This document shows positions 48,571 through 59,059 of a DNA stretch of 64,000 nucleotides, in pieces. Origin of the DNA: Isoetes taiwanensis (lineage: Eukaryota; Streptophyta; Lycopodiopsida; Isoetales; Isoetaceae). The stretch lies in contig JAJEKV010000384.1 in NCBI GenBank assembly GCA_021234155.1, positions 185,269-249,268 of the forward strand. Reading direction: 5' to 3'. The notes under the pieces are model-generated. The model saw nothing but the letters and a program-made list of their open reading frames with translations, was not told where the DNA came from and did no database searches. Made by a program: the position numbers and the translations under genes. Position 1 is the stretch's first letter. Each line of letters starts with the position of its first letter.

Positions 48571-49174
48571 ATGGCATCAGCTCCTAAACATCTTCTTGTT
48601 TTCGTCGTTTGCTTCGCCATGGATTGTTATGTGAAGTTCACGGAATGGTATGCATCCCCCTCATGACAACGAGGAATTTGCGCCGACTGCGATTTATCCG
48701 TTCTATTGCAAGGAGTTGGACATCATGGCAAACAGTAGCGAGCTTGGATGCTATCGCGAGGTTGCTTTAGCTTTCACCCAGACCGCTTGGTCTCAGCGCA
48801 CGTCCTTTGCAGATGTCCCTGGCTCGTGGATTCCAAAACCAGCTCTAGAGGAGGCGGCTTCCCATTTGCAAACAGGGAAGATGTTTTTCAAGAATGCTTG
48901 CATACGGGCTCCTCTCGGCTGCGTCCTTGTGCTTAAGAAGGTATCTTATTTCTCTTTGGATTTTGCATTTGCTAGTTATTGCATTACGCTTCGGCCAAAC
49001 CGAAGATACACTGGAAACAATGAAATCTTTAAGCCAAGGGGGTCTGTTATGTGTGATGATCTTGACTATAGCGTAGAAATGGAGATAGATCTACAAGAAG
49101 AAGAGCAAGAATGTAGGAGTTTAGCCGGACCTTGGCCTTGGGTGAACCAGAGGAGGGAGATGATTCGAAGGTGA
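48571..49174 (+). pseudogene. unknown coding stretch, frameshifted
   Basis: An ATG at 48571 gives MASAPKHLLVFVVCFAMD and a YVKFTEW segment. One base later the frame from 48650 continues for 174 codons with KELDIMANSSELGCYREVA, SWIPKPALEEAASHL and an acidic end MEIDLQEEEQEC. GTATCT at about 48940 could be a splice donor. No domain is recognised. It opens, like the small tandem genes, with MAS, and lies 77 bp after the telomere-type repeat. It could be a real multi-exon gene with one indel, or a pseudogene. Confidence 0.35.
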
Positions 49175-49362
49175 TGAGGATGGGATGAGGATGAAAAAGA
49201 AGTTGTCCCGACATAACGCCAATTTTAGTGGAAGGCAAAGAATACTTATTGCTAAGTGATATCTTGAGGAACCCGTCTATGTTACTTAATGTGTGCTAGG
49301 GAAGACGAGCTTATATAAGATTACCTTGGCGAATGGGTAAACTTAGGCCTAGATTTTGAAGA

Positions 49363-50032
49363 GGATTTGGACAAAGAGATGTTTGAAGTATCTAATTATA
49401 CCGGCAATGCTATAAAGCTTAAAGAAGCATATGAGAGGTTGGAGTCTCGATTTGCTCAAGATGAGGCGAATCTACCAACGGAAGAAGAATTCCAGCGTCT
49501 CCGCAAAAGCGCCAACAGGATCTAGGTGTTTACAAAGGCCCTTCATCAATCGCGGCAAAGATAAGCCCGGGTAGATGAGGATAAATGTGAAGAAGATAAT
49601 CTTGAGGGTTCTTATTTGTGGGAAGTAGATGATTTTTCTTGCCGACATGCACGCGGGGGACAGGAAAGATTGAAGGACTCTACATTGTTAAGATATATCT
49701 CAAGATTCGTTAATGGGGAGATAATCGTCTTCAGCAGAACTTTCAGTCCAAAGGGTGCAGAGTTTGTCTATTACCTCCGTGCATTATGCATGTTCGGGAA
49801 CCATTCCCAATTGGCATCAAACACTGAAAGGGTGATAGCAATTCGGCGGGATGTTGTGTTACAATATTTTGACGACCAAGCCGGTCTGCGGGCGAGCAAT
49901 ATGTTAAATTTTTTAGCTGCTGGCTTGACTCACCCAAGGTTGGAAGCTGGGGTCGATAACATGGAAGTCATTGCCTTGTTGGATCAGTGCGGCAGGGGAT
50001 TGAAAGAGCATGAAATTGACGACGAAGCTTGA
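49363..50032 (+). pseudogene. unknown coding stretch, one frame with a few stops
   Basis: One frame is coding-like from EDLDKEMFEVSNYTGNAIK near 49363, through ERLESRFAQDEANLPTEEE, to the open stretch 49616-50032. The latter has 138 codons: LRYISRFVNGEIIVFS, GAEFVYYLRALCMFG, VLQYFDDQAGLRASNML, and an acidic end HEIDDEA before TGA. Stops lie between about 49520 and 49580. The codons look protein-like but I recognise no family. It may be the 3' exon of the gene begun at 48571. Confidence 0.35.
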
Positions 50033-50268
50033 GAAATTGGAAGTTATATGTTTTCCAACTTGTATCGGTAAAATTATTTATGTCTGATTGTCGCCAAGAA
50101 ATTCTAATAAAAATTATTTTATTTGTATTTATTCACATCACGCGAAATACATCAGTCTGATTTTCTGTCATATCTAGGTTTTCGCGTCGTGTGATATCTA
50201 TCTCGAAGAAATGAAATATTATTGGAAAAAGACAATTAATTTATTTATTCCGCTCGTGTGACTCATGT

Positions 50269-50277
50269 TATAAATAG
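50269..50277 (+). promoter_or_regulatory. TATA box of tandem gene 1
   Basis: TATAAATAG is preceded at 50252 by CTCGTGTGACTCA and followed 85 bp later by the ATG at 50362. The identical word precedes tandem gene 2. Confidence 0.6.
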
Positions 50278-50361
50278 AAGACCGATGTCCACGACCTCCG
50301 ACGCCTTCCGCTACGCGCCATCTTCTACTTCCGAAGCTTCCGCCTTCCACCTTCTCGCCCG

Positions 50362-50770
50362 ATGGCATCATCATCTTCCTCCAGCAAGCGACCACGCCAA
50401 GATAGCACTCCCCAGCCCCCAGTAGTCGCTCTGTGGACATCACCCTTGCGGTGGTGATGAAGAGATTCAAGGAGATCCATGATGAAAAACAACTCTGCCG
50501 CCGAGAACAATGAGGCGGGTCGGACGATTAGCCTTCACGAGGGAGGCTGGCACTTGCAGACGAGCGAGACGTTGAGCTCGTGGGAAACATTCGCCATGTA
50601 CCAAGAGGCGACGAGCCGCAGGGAGGAGGCAGTTGGAAACTGCTCACATGATTTGTGAGGCCTTAGAAGATATGGAGAAGAAGTCCGAGCTGGGAGGATG
50701 AGAACGCTTGACCTTAAACTTCAAGCTGCAGGACATGAAAATCAGCTAGAGGATCATGAAGATCCCTAGC
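50362..50770 (+). pseudogene. tandem small gene 1, coiled-coil type, frameshifted
   Basis: The start is MASSSSSSKRPRQDSTPQPP. After a frame change the conserved block VDITLAVVMKRFKEIHDEK follows, then stops. The block recurs in genes 2 and 4 (VVMKRFKEVHDEN, IVLGVLMKRLKEQDD). Its charged heptad-like pattern suggests a short coiled coil. Function unknown. The unit from promoter to the inverse motif at 50865 is a tandem duplicate of the next unit, with a period near 880 bp. Confidence 0.5.
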
Positions 50771-51171
50771 CGTTGTATCTATCTATTTTTGCTTCAAAGA
50801 AAAGTTTTCTATTTTTTTGCTTCTATCTATCCTGTTGTTCCAATGTATGTTCTGTTTTATTAAAATATCACACGACGCGAAATGCCTTGCTTGCAATTAG
50901 GTAGCAATCAATGGATTTCGCTGCAGATCTCCATGCCATTCTATTTTGCTTCAATGAGAAGTTCTATCTTTAGTTATGTATCAGTAAAATTACTTATGTA
51001 TAGATTGTATCACCGAAATTATCAATAAAAATTATCACACGAGCTTTCTCCGGAAGAAAAGACGTTAGAAGAAGTAACGGTTTTTCACACTGCACGCCGA
51101 AATGTAACGGTCGATTTTCCCGACCCACGGCATCCTTCAGCGCCGTGTGACTCAAGCTACTAATGAACCTC

Positions 51172-51180
51172 TATAAATAG
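51172..51180 (+). promoter_or_regulatory. TATA box of tandem gene 2
   Basis: TATAAATAG is preceded at 51139 by AGCGCCGTGTGACTCA. The ATG is at 51293. Confidence 0.6.
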
Positions 51181-51292
51181 AAGACTTTCTATCTTGCCTT
51201 CGACCTTCGATCCTCTTCCGCCTTCCGCTTTTCTTTCGCTCATCTTCTCCCCCCCTCCCGCCTCCGCCTGGGCCCGCCTTCCCTTTCCTCCG

Positions 51293-51660
51293 ATGGCATC
51301 TTCATCCTCCTCCAGCAGGCTTTAATCGCTTCAGAACTGCTCACGGACATCACCCTTCTTTGTGGTGATGAAGAGATTCAAGGAGGTTCACGACGAAAAC
51401 AGCCGTCTTCACGTCCGAGAAGATGGAGGCGTGGACAGGTTAGAATTCACTAGGGGCTGCCGATGAGCGAGACCTTGAGCTCGCGAAGCAACATTAACCG
51501 TGTACCGAGGCCAATAGCCGTAGGGTCGGTGGCGATTTTAAGCGCACACAACATTTCGCAGCGCTAGAATAAGTGGAGAAGAAGCTTCGAGCCGGGAGGA
51601 TGAGAACGCAAGCTTTATGGCTTTTCAAAGCATACGAGGATCATGAAGATCCGTAGCCAT
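51293..51660 (+). pseudogene. tandem small gene 2, coiled-coil type, decayed
   Basis: The start is MASSSSSSRL and then a stop. A frame change restores VVMKRFKEVHDENSRLHVRED, homologous to gene 1. The 3' flank is also duplicated: a TTTGTTTCAAAGAAAA segment, an inverse motif ACACGACGCCAAATGCC at 51745, and a CTTGCAATTAGGTAGCAATC segment occur in both units. Gene 1 and gene 2 therefore arose by tandem duplication including promoter and terminator region. Confidence 0.5.
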
Positions 51661-52173
51661 TGTATATATATTTTTTGTTTCAAAGAAAAATTTGCTCTAT
51701 TTCTTGCTTCTATCTGTTCTCTTGTTTTGTTTTATTAAAAGATTGACACGACGCCAAATGCCATTCTTGCAATTAGGTAGCAATCAATGGATTTCGTCAG
51801 ATGATCTCCACAACGACACCTCGTTGTATGTATAAATTCATAATTTATTAATGGAAAAGTGTATGTAACACAAATATCTAGCTAGATTATGTGATATAAC
51901 TTCTGTGTAAATGCTAATTTGCATGTGGATGACAACGCCTATTCACATACGTGGATTGTGGATGACAACGTCATGCCAAGGACGTGGCATGCGCGCCACA
52001 ATAACATCAGTTTTTGTACGGCTTGCATACAAGACGCTAGGATATGACGGATCCCATGATGTGAACATAGGCTACCGCTGCCTTAATTGCATGCTATAAT
52101 TTCTTCTCAGAGGATTATTACACAACTTTATCTGGGTATCGCAAACCGTGAGATTCCAACGTATTCTAGTTTC

Positions 52174-52180
52174 TATATAA
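52174..52180 (+). promoter_or_regulatory. TATA box of tandem gene 3
   Basis: TATATAA lies 102 bp before the ATG at 52276. No clear copy of the GTCGTGTGA motif lies just upstream, unlike genes 1 and 2. Confidence 0.45.
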
Positions 52181-52275
52181 ACGCCTGGGAGGCCTTTGTC
52201 TTCTCCCTATCCGCCATCTTCTGTTTCTACCACATCCGCCTCGCCCATCACTCCCTGTTTCTCCCATCACTTTCA

Positions 52276-52700
52276 ATGGCCTCCAGCTCCGCTCCATCCC
52301 CGCCGAGATCTTGTCTCAAGTTTTGGTCAAGGAAATTCGTGAATATTGCCACTGAAGCGGAGGAACGGATCCGCCTTCTAAAAGAAAAAGAATGATGAAG
52401 ACGCCGCCAAGCTGGTTGCGGCAGAGGAAAAGGCCGCTTTCTCATGGAGGAGGTGATTTTAGTGCGCTGATAATCGGCGGGCTGCTTTAGACCGAATTGC
52501 GGCGCCACGAGATATAACCTCCAAGAGAGGCTTAGGGCCGCAATCGGCGGGAGAGGCTGCCCGAGCCCAACTCGATGAGCGGAAGATAAGGTTGCGGAAT
52601 ATGAGAACGTGGTTGGGGCGGTGCAATCATGTTGGAGGAGCAGAAAAAATTATCACCGCCTCCGTGAAGAGCTTGCCCGGCGATCATAGGCATCGGGCTC
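52276..52700 (+). pseudogene. tandem small gene 3, coiled-coil type, frameshifted
   Basis: The start is MASSSAPSPPRSCLKFWSRK, then TEAEERIRLLKEK. With one frame change it continues NDEDAAKLVAAEEKAAF, and later pieces such as KVAEYENVVGAVQS and NYHRLREELARRS are strongly helical and charged. It is more diverged than genes 1 and 2. Similarity to them rests on the MASSS start, layout and coiled-coil pattern. A long T run (52710-52729) follows. Function unknown. Confidence 0.4.
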
Positions 52701-53047
52701 CTCCTAGAGGGGCTTTTTTTTTTTTTTTTAATGTTTGTAATTGGTTTTATTTTTCAATGGGAAAAGTTTTTGACAAATGTACCTAATATTACGCTTCCTA
52801 TTTTTAATTTTCAATATCCGTGGTAGAGAGAATGACAACGGATCACACGGGTTTAAACCCTTCATAGGGTTTTAAAGCTCGTGTGCAGATTTCGCGATGG
52901 TGTGATATACGGTGTAGTTAGAATAGTTATTAATGTGTTCCAAACGGACAAGCACTCATTAATGTGTTCTAGCGGACAACCGAATCCCGGCCGACACGCA
53001 GCGATGCCAAATGAAAGTGTGTTTAATATGTTCAAGCGCTTAATATG

Positions 53048-53055
53048 TATAAATT
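53048..53055 (+). promoter_or_regulatory. TATA box of tandem gene 4
   Basis: TATAAATT lies 92 bp before the ATG at 53140. A TTCGCGATGGTGTGATA sequence at 52891, a degenerate form of the recurring motif, lies farther upstream. Confidence 0.45.
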
Positions 53056-53139
53056 GAGGTCCTTGCATGTGCTCCTTCCACCGGTTAGAGTCTTTGCTCC
53101 TCACTTCTATAATCTTAACGCCCCTCCCATTTGTCATCT

Positions 53140-53635
53140 ATGGCCTCCACATCCTCAACCCGATAATGGAAAACTAAGAGGATAGAACTCCCCTTCCGAC
53201 ATAGTGTTGGGTGTTCTAATGAAGAGGTTGAAGGAGCAAGATGATCTTCTAAAGGAAAACGCCTGCTACAATTCAGCACAGAAGAAGAAGAGAATGAATT
53301 CAACCTTCTCATGCTTCAGAGCCGTGGAGAGGCAAATCAGGCGTTGAATAGAAGGTCGGACAGATGACATGCCCCAACAACCTGACCGAGGTGGTTATGA
53401 CGGCAACGAGGATGCTAATTCAGCAGTAAGAACACGTTGTGCTATTGGGACAGGAGCGGACATGTACAAAGAGATGGTGGACAGATTGGAGGAACGCTTT
53501 GATAGGGGTGATTGCTCGCTTGAGGGAAGAGATGAAGACGTAAGACGCAGGGACGGAGCTGATGATGATGATGAAGATAATGAAGAAGAGCTCGACCGAG
53601 CAACAATGAGTCGTTGTATTTTGTTTTCAATGTAA
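53140..53635 (+). pseudogene. tandem small gene 4, coiled-coil type, frameshifted
   Basis: The start is MASTSSTR, followed by a stop. A change of frame gives SDIVLGVLMKRLKEQDDLLKE, matching VDITLAVVMKRFKEIHDE of gene 1. A further frame at 53369-53635 holds EMVDRLEERFDRGD and an acidic tail (DGADDDDEDNEEELD). Inverse motifs at 53692 and 53769 follow the gene. Function unknown. Confidence 0.45.
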
Positions 53636-53939
53636 CATCTTTCACAACTTTAATCAAAAGTAACCCTTTTTATTATTATCTTGTAAAGCTTCACACGACG
53701 CCAAGCCACATAAATGCAAGCAATAGCTTAACCTTAATTGTTCGCGCCCGTGATGATACAAATAAGATCACACGACGCCGAAGCTACGGCCAGTGCAAAC
53801 AAGGTTGGAGGCAAGTATTCAAGGTCGTGTGAACATGCTACACATTACAAGTATATTTTTACCGATTCTTTGTCTCTTAGATCTCCACTGCTATGTAATG
53901 CTAGTGGGGCCCTAGAATTTTGCCAAGCAACTTTCCGTT

Positions 53940-56060
53940 TTCTCTTCAAAGATTATGCCAATGGTGTTTACGACTCGGGTTGCTCCTTAAAGCGACCTTC
54001 TTGTCGTATTTAGCCATCGCCTTCTATAAAACCACTGGCTATCTGTCTTAGAGGGTTGGTTCCCACATTTCCACCCCTCTTTGAGTGTTACGATGAAAGG
54101 CTATTTTAGCTTGTTTATGCGACTTCTCCATGCCTTGTGCACTCCCACGCTAGGCTTCCATACTTCCTAAAAACCAGGTGCATGAGCCCAAAAGATGTGC
54201 AAGTAGTGCGTGACTTCACTCTCCCCATGCGCCTATGAAAGCTTTAATAAATTTGTTATTCGCTTGTACCTAACATTTCTGCAGATCTTCTTCAGGAGGT
54301 CCATTCTCCCAATGTATGGGAACAATTCAGACAATGCATCCCATGCTTTTTTTTTTCCTCAATGCCGAATCTAACGCCATCATGGCGGTCCTGCTCCGCA
54401 TCAACCAGCAATTTTCCAAATTCATAGACCTTTTCTCCCATCTGGTTTCCGCTCAGAGCCTCTCTATGATTCTTTATGAAGGCCGAGCCATCCCTCCAAT
54501 TGACACCTTACGAGGCACACTTGTTCTTCCTGCCCGCTTCTCATCGAGCTCTAATCTTACATTGCCACCATGCAAACCTGCTTCCGATAGAACATGTTCA
54601 ACTCTACGAATTCCTTCCTCTTCTCTTCTTTGTCTGAAATGTTCCACACTTAATCAAGAGCTCAAAAATATCATCTTGTCGATGATTCTCACAAAGCCGC
54701 AAAGTGCGAGATATGAACCCTCTCTAATGGAATGGGGAAAATGCCATGGAACTTGGGATCTTCTTCTCCTCTATTAGGAGCATTTGCTTGGTTAAGGGAC
54801 AAGGTTGAAACAGTCTTCCCAAGATTTTGACTTCCTTGCATGATTGCAAAGATGCATAACTTTTGCATGTTCCTTGTCCTCCTCCACTTATGTTGTACAT
54901 TGCTTTTCGCTTTTAAATCGACGCCAAGTGAAAAATTACTTTGTAAGATCCATAGTGATCTACTTGCAATTTTTCCCTCCCTCTAATCTAGATATTAGAC
55001 TCGGATGTCATTGATTGAACACCCATTTCAAAACCTCGTGGGTTTCTTTTCTGAACTTTAAAGAGACCTAACCACCAGGTGTCATCTTCTTGATTGACAT
55101 GAGAACCATTTTTCCGCACGCTTCTTTTCCTCGTCCCTCACCTCTACATCTTTTTGTTATTCTTGTTGTTCTTTGATTTAGCATGTGCAATTGCATTCTC
55201 AATTGCTCTATTCATGATGACAACGGATACCCTCTCATACTTCTCAAACTTGGTCGGTTCCATTTCATCCAATTTTATGCAAACTTCAATCTCACCATTA
55301 GTTTCTCAGAATCATAAGTCATAATATTTGACAAGGAATTGTAAGAGAGTAACCAGGTCAACCCAAAGATTATTATGCTCATTCATTCCAACTATATCAC
55401 AACAATCCTTGCCATTCTTATCTTTTTATGGCTATGGCAGACCAAAGACATTCAACGTGGTGCATCTCTCCTAATATGGCATACACCATCTTTGTCCTAG
55501 TAACCCTTGTATTCTCGACAATTTGTGGACGTGGAGCTTAATACTTTTTTGTGCCCATTCTTTTCAACGCCTGTGGAATGGCTTGAATAGAGAACGGTAA
55601 CCAAGCCTACGATGCCTACATCATCACAAACAGCCCAGACATCCGTCGCTTCTAACTTTTGTAGATCTCCCTAGTACCATTTCCAATACCATCTTCTTGA
55701 GAGGAGAGTTGTAGGGGCTGACAAATCATGTCCACTATCTCCCTGCTCGTCGCTAGGTTCTTCACTACGTAACCAAGATTGCTTCTAGTTTCCCCGCATC
55801 TTAACCGCCTTTGCTAGTGTTGTAAACGGACTTTGTGGCCGCGGACCTGGGCCTGAATGCACCTGATCCAAACTTCAGTTCCTCTATCGGTCGATAATGC
55901 TTCTTCCTTTCTCGCAAGCCAAGGGTGTTTTCTTCAAATTTTTAACCTACATTGAAGCCCAAAGTTTGCTCTTTTTCGAGCTCTTGGATCTTTTCTTGCA
56001 CTGCCCTATCACCAATTTGACTTGTCCACTTCAGATCTCAAAGAAGTTTCCTCCCAAGCC
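53940..56060 (-). pseudogene. gene A': transposase-like protein, copy 2, decayed
   Basis: Minus-strand reading aligns with gene A over its length. Near 55900 comes LGLRERKKH, against FGLRQRNKN in A. Near 55360 is a MNEHNNLWVDLVTLL segment (A: LNEHNNLWLDLEGVL), then EVCIKLDEME with the first acidic residue and KYERVSVVIMNRAI. Near 54990-54850 are FHLAS and MYNISGGG (A: FHMASDLK and MYNISNTG). Near 54720-54490 are IPLERVH, ALVRIIDKMI, GIRRVEHVLSEAGLHGG and SIGG. Near 54220-54080 are WGESEVTHYLHI, KYGSLA and GMEKSHKQAKIAF. The order is the same as in A, which confirms the family. Numerous stops and shifts show decay. It points toward B' across the cargo genes. Confidence 0.7.
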
Positions 56061-56510
56061 GTCATTCCTTTCCTTCATCATGTTGGAGTAATGAAGCGAG
56101 AGAAAAAAAGCTGCTGGTTTAAGTTATAATTCTTGTGACAATCGGAAGTAGCTCATCTCAAGGAACTGGGGATTCGATTCCCAATGCCTTCATCCCTCTC
56201 AATCTCTCACAATATCCCAAGAGGCCGAGTTACCGCTACCACAAAATCGACTAAACTTGAAACGTCCCCAAATGACGGTTTTCGCCACTCAACGGATCCA
56301 ATGGATATAAACCGCCATCCGCCCGTGATGTCGATACTTTTGAGCCCCGCATAAGCAATATGTCGAGGTCTAAGTTCTTATTTTTAGACCTCTTTTTGCA
56401 TTGAAGACCGGAGCATATTCCGAGGGCTTGGATCCTTATCCACACATCATTTGAGCTTCCATACCGCATGGATCGCAGACGGCGCGAAATGAATGTGTAC
56501 AATTTGTATG

Positions 56511-57072
56511 CCCCAAAGACAATTCGCCGTGCTTGAGATTCAAGTCCGCATACTAACCTCGCTTTTGAAATTTGCAACGCAGTATATGGAAAAGTCCATT
56601 CTCCTACAATCCATGCTTTTATACAAAAGCAAATTCAAAATTGAATTGTAGGGGGGCGGAAGCCCTGTATTGGGATGAAGTAAAGATCCCGTTATTTAAC
56701 TTTTAAGGCGCAATCGCTAAATACTAAACGAAAGTCTAATACAAAGCTTCAACCTACACATTCAAATTTTGAAATGTAGAAGGCGGAATGGACTCTAAAT
56801 GAAAATAGGCAAGACAAGAATCGGGTGATGCGCATGATTGGTATCCGACAAACCAAGAGACACCGCCATGAGTTGCCTGAGATGCTATAATGCAAGTGGC
56901 TTTTTAGAAGCGCCACGCGTTGCGCTAACTGTCTCGACAACAAGAGAATTAAATACATATGGCGCCATAGATATGCGATTCCCCTTATTCCAAGGGAGAA
57001 TATTCCAAGCAAATGGACGACGGAAAAAAGGGGCGGAAATATGACGTGGAATGGTTGATAGGAGGCCATTTT
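56511..57072. repeat. direct repeat R1 near the right end of the candidate element
   Basis: It shares several blocks with 58501-59029: AAAGTCCATTCTCCTACAAT, GACACCGCCATGAGTTGCC, TTTTAGAAGCGCCACG and a GATAGGAGGCCATTTT end. It stops matching exactly where the TIR core would begin, so it may be an older, broken terminus. Confidence 0.8.
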
Positions 57073-57642
57073 AGTTCATAAAACATAATATAACTTGGAA
57101 TGATAGATATTTTATATGCAAATGGGAGACTATTGATGAGGGACTTGTGTTTAGTTTTAATTTGACAACAAATAAGAAAGTGGATCACACGATGCTTAAT
57201 TTAGTGTGTTCCATTTTTTGTTGCATATGTACTATTCTTTTTGGTGTGATCCTTGAAAAATAATATGCTCTTTTGAAAAGGGATGATGACTTATGTACTT
57301 AAGAGTGGTAACACATGTACAAAGAAAAAAGTTAGGTATTCAAATGGAATTAGAAGCAAAAACTTTTTACATTCAAAATTTTTATGGCCGTATGGCTTTA
57401 CATCATTTTGTAAATTTAAATGCCCTGAGGCTTCAACTATTCACAACAAAAAGCCCGGAGGCTTGCAGTCATATGGTAAGAAGTCGGAGGCAAGCTCCCG
57501 ACTAAGAACAAGGAAAAAATAAGAGGTGCTCTGCCCTAACAAATTTCATTCATCCGCTTCATCATCTGCGCAAAAAAAAAAATAAGAAATAACCGTTAGT
57601 TGAATGCTTAAGAAAAGAAAGAAAACATGCATGTACCATGAA

Positions 57643-57965
57643 CTAACGCCATGAGCTCCTCAAGTCGCTAGATTCGCCTTCAACTTCTTCATCTTCTTCA
57701 TCATCTTCGCTTTTCTCCGCCGGTAGACCACTCATTTTCTCAAGAATCTCCTATCCAGCCTTCAAGAACACTGTGATGAACTCCCTCTCCGAATTTCCTC
57801 TCGATTCTCATTCTCCGATTCCTCACAAAGGAATCGAGGAAGGAATCAGAGGCATTGTGAGCAAGAACCGCGGGCAGCGGAGGGAATCATGAGGGAACAC
57901 CTCTTCCAGCCGTAATAGGGCCTCTTGGAGGACACCTCCAGCTCTTCCAGAGCTGATCTCTTCAT
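57643..57965 (-). pseudogene. possible small acidic-tailed gene
   Basis: The reading from 57965 gives MKRSALEELEVSSKRP and a YYGWKRCS segment. After frame changes it ends with EILEKMS, a segment PAEKSEDDEEDEEVEG and SSWR before TAG at 57643. The SSKRP word and the acidic end recall tandem genes 1 and 4, but the evidence is thin. It lies between repeats R1 and R2. Confidence 0.25.
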
Positions 57966-58160
57966 GGCGATGGACTAGAGAAATTGGGCTGAGGAGGATC
58001 TAGCAAAGATTGGGCGGAGATTGGGGGGAGAATGGGCGCCAATCTAGGCTGGAATAGATATAGGCTGGATTAGACGGAAAATCGAGGGAATGATTCGTAT
58101 TCCAGTCCTATCAACCATCATTACATGCCATTATGTGCATATCTCAAATTTGAGCCATAT

Positions 58161-58266
58161 CTAATATCTTCCTTTTTAACCTTATACCTAAATATCCAAT
58201 ATCTTCCTTTTTAACCTTATTCCTAAATAGCCAATATCTTCCTTTTAACCTTATTCCTAAACCTAT
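58161..58266. repeat. tandem repeat, about 40-bp unit, three copies
   Basis: CAATATCTTCCTTTTTAACC followed by TTATTCCTAAATA occurs three times with small changes. It is a local minisatellite inside the right part of the candidate element. Confidence 0.85.
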
Positions 58267-58500
58267 ATGATTTGAGTTTAACCAGAAAAAATGAACACCG
58301 ATATAATTCAATTTAACATACTATTTAATACCAAGATGCTACGTCACACTATGTCGATAATTGGGATTTAAAAAAAAACACCCAAACCCTCCCGAGAAAA
58401 CCACGTAAGTGCCGACCTCACTTGTGTTTAAGTTTAATTTGACAACAAGCAACTTCCATATGGTAGATCGACGACGCCAAATCAAGATGTGGTATTTTTA

Positions 58501-59029
58501 TGCCCCAACACAACCGCCTGCGTGTGAGCCGAACGTCCGTACTAACTTCGCTTTTTGAAATTTGCAACGTATATGGAAATCGAAAAGTCCATTCTCCTAC
58601 AATCCATGCTTTTATACATTAAGCAAATTCAAATTTGAATTGTAGGGGCGGGGAAGCCTGATTAGGGATGAAGTGAAGATCGGTTAGGCGCAGCCAATAA
58701 AAATGAAAGTCTGATCTGATACAAAGCTTCAACCTACACATTCAACTTTTGAAATGTAGAAGCGGTGACGCCAAGACGCTTACCAAGAGACACCGCCATG
58801 AGTTGCCGGTATGCTATAATGCAAGTGGCATTTTAGAAGCGCCACGTGTTGCATCGTCAGTCCGTCTCGACAACCAATGTAATTAAATACATATGGCGCC
58901 ATGAATGTGCAATCCCCTTATTCTAAGAATATTCCAAGCAAATCGTAATTATGAGAGTTTGGTATCCTAGGTGGTATGGGAAAAAGGGAGCGGAAATATG
59001 ACGTGGAATGGCTGATAGGAGGCCATTTT
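58501..59029. repeat. direct repeat R2, adjoining the right TIR
   Basis: This is the second copy of R1, about 2 kb away. It ends in the right terminal inverted repeat, whereas R1 lacks the CAGACCCC part. Confidence 0.8.
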
Positions 59030-59053
59030 CAGACCCCAATCCGCCCTAATGTT
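59021..59053. repeat. right terminal inverted repeat of the candidate element
   Basis: GGCCATTTTCAGACCCC is followed by AATCCGCCCTAATGT. The inverted complement of both parts is present at 45560-45591. Confidence 0.6.
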
Positions 59054-59059
59054 ACGCTT

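Larger units (their letters stand above)
46288..53782. repeat. recurring motif GGCGTCGTGTGATC and its inverse
   Basis: The exact 9-bp core CGTCGTGTG occurs at 46290, 48456 and 50185, and its complement CACACGACG at 50870, 53692 and 53769. Near matches lie at 50253, 51036, 51141, 51744, 52843, 53822 and 57186. Forward copies tend to lie ahead of a TATA box, and inverse copies after the genes, followed by CAAATGCC or CCAAGCC words. It may be a shared regulatory site, a boundary or an internal repeat of the element. Confidence 0.7.
45560..59053. mobile_element. candidate 13.5-kb TIR-bounded DNA element with cargo genes
   Basis: The left border (45560-45591) reads ACATTAGG, GGATT and GGGGTCTGAAAATGGCC. 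The right border (59021-59053) is the inverted complement, with a perfect 17-bp block plus the outer ACATTAGG and GGATT blocks, two small gaps and a substitution. Inside are B' (BAH-like), an H3-like gene, unknown coding stretches, four tandem coiled-coil-type genes and A' (transposase-like). The motif CACACGACG also occurs only inside, as far as I can see. A and B homologues beside each other at 37.7-44.9 kb support the idea that these two genes travel together. No target-site duplication is resolved, and nested rearrangement is likely. Confidence 0.5.

Noticed and set aside
50252-53705. Array read as a CRISPR or other short-repeat array
   Set aside because: The units are 600-900 bp with promoters and coding sense, and the short motif is irregularly spaced and in both orientations.
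56140-56200. tRNA-like B-box word GGATTCGATTCCC
   Set aside because: No cloverleaf can be drawn with a matching A box at a normal distance, and no acceptor stem pairs; it may be chance or a SINE relic.
45560-59053. Integrated large DNA virus as explanation for the gene cluster with shared promoter motifs
   Set aside because: No capsid, DNA polymerase, packaging ATPase or other viral hallmark is seen. The paired terminal repeats and the transposase-like gene favour a transposon.
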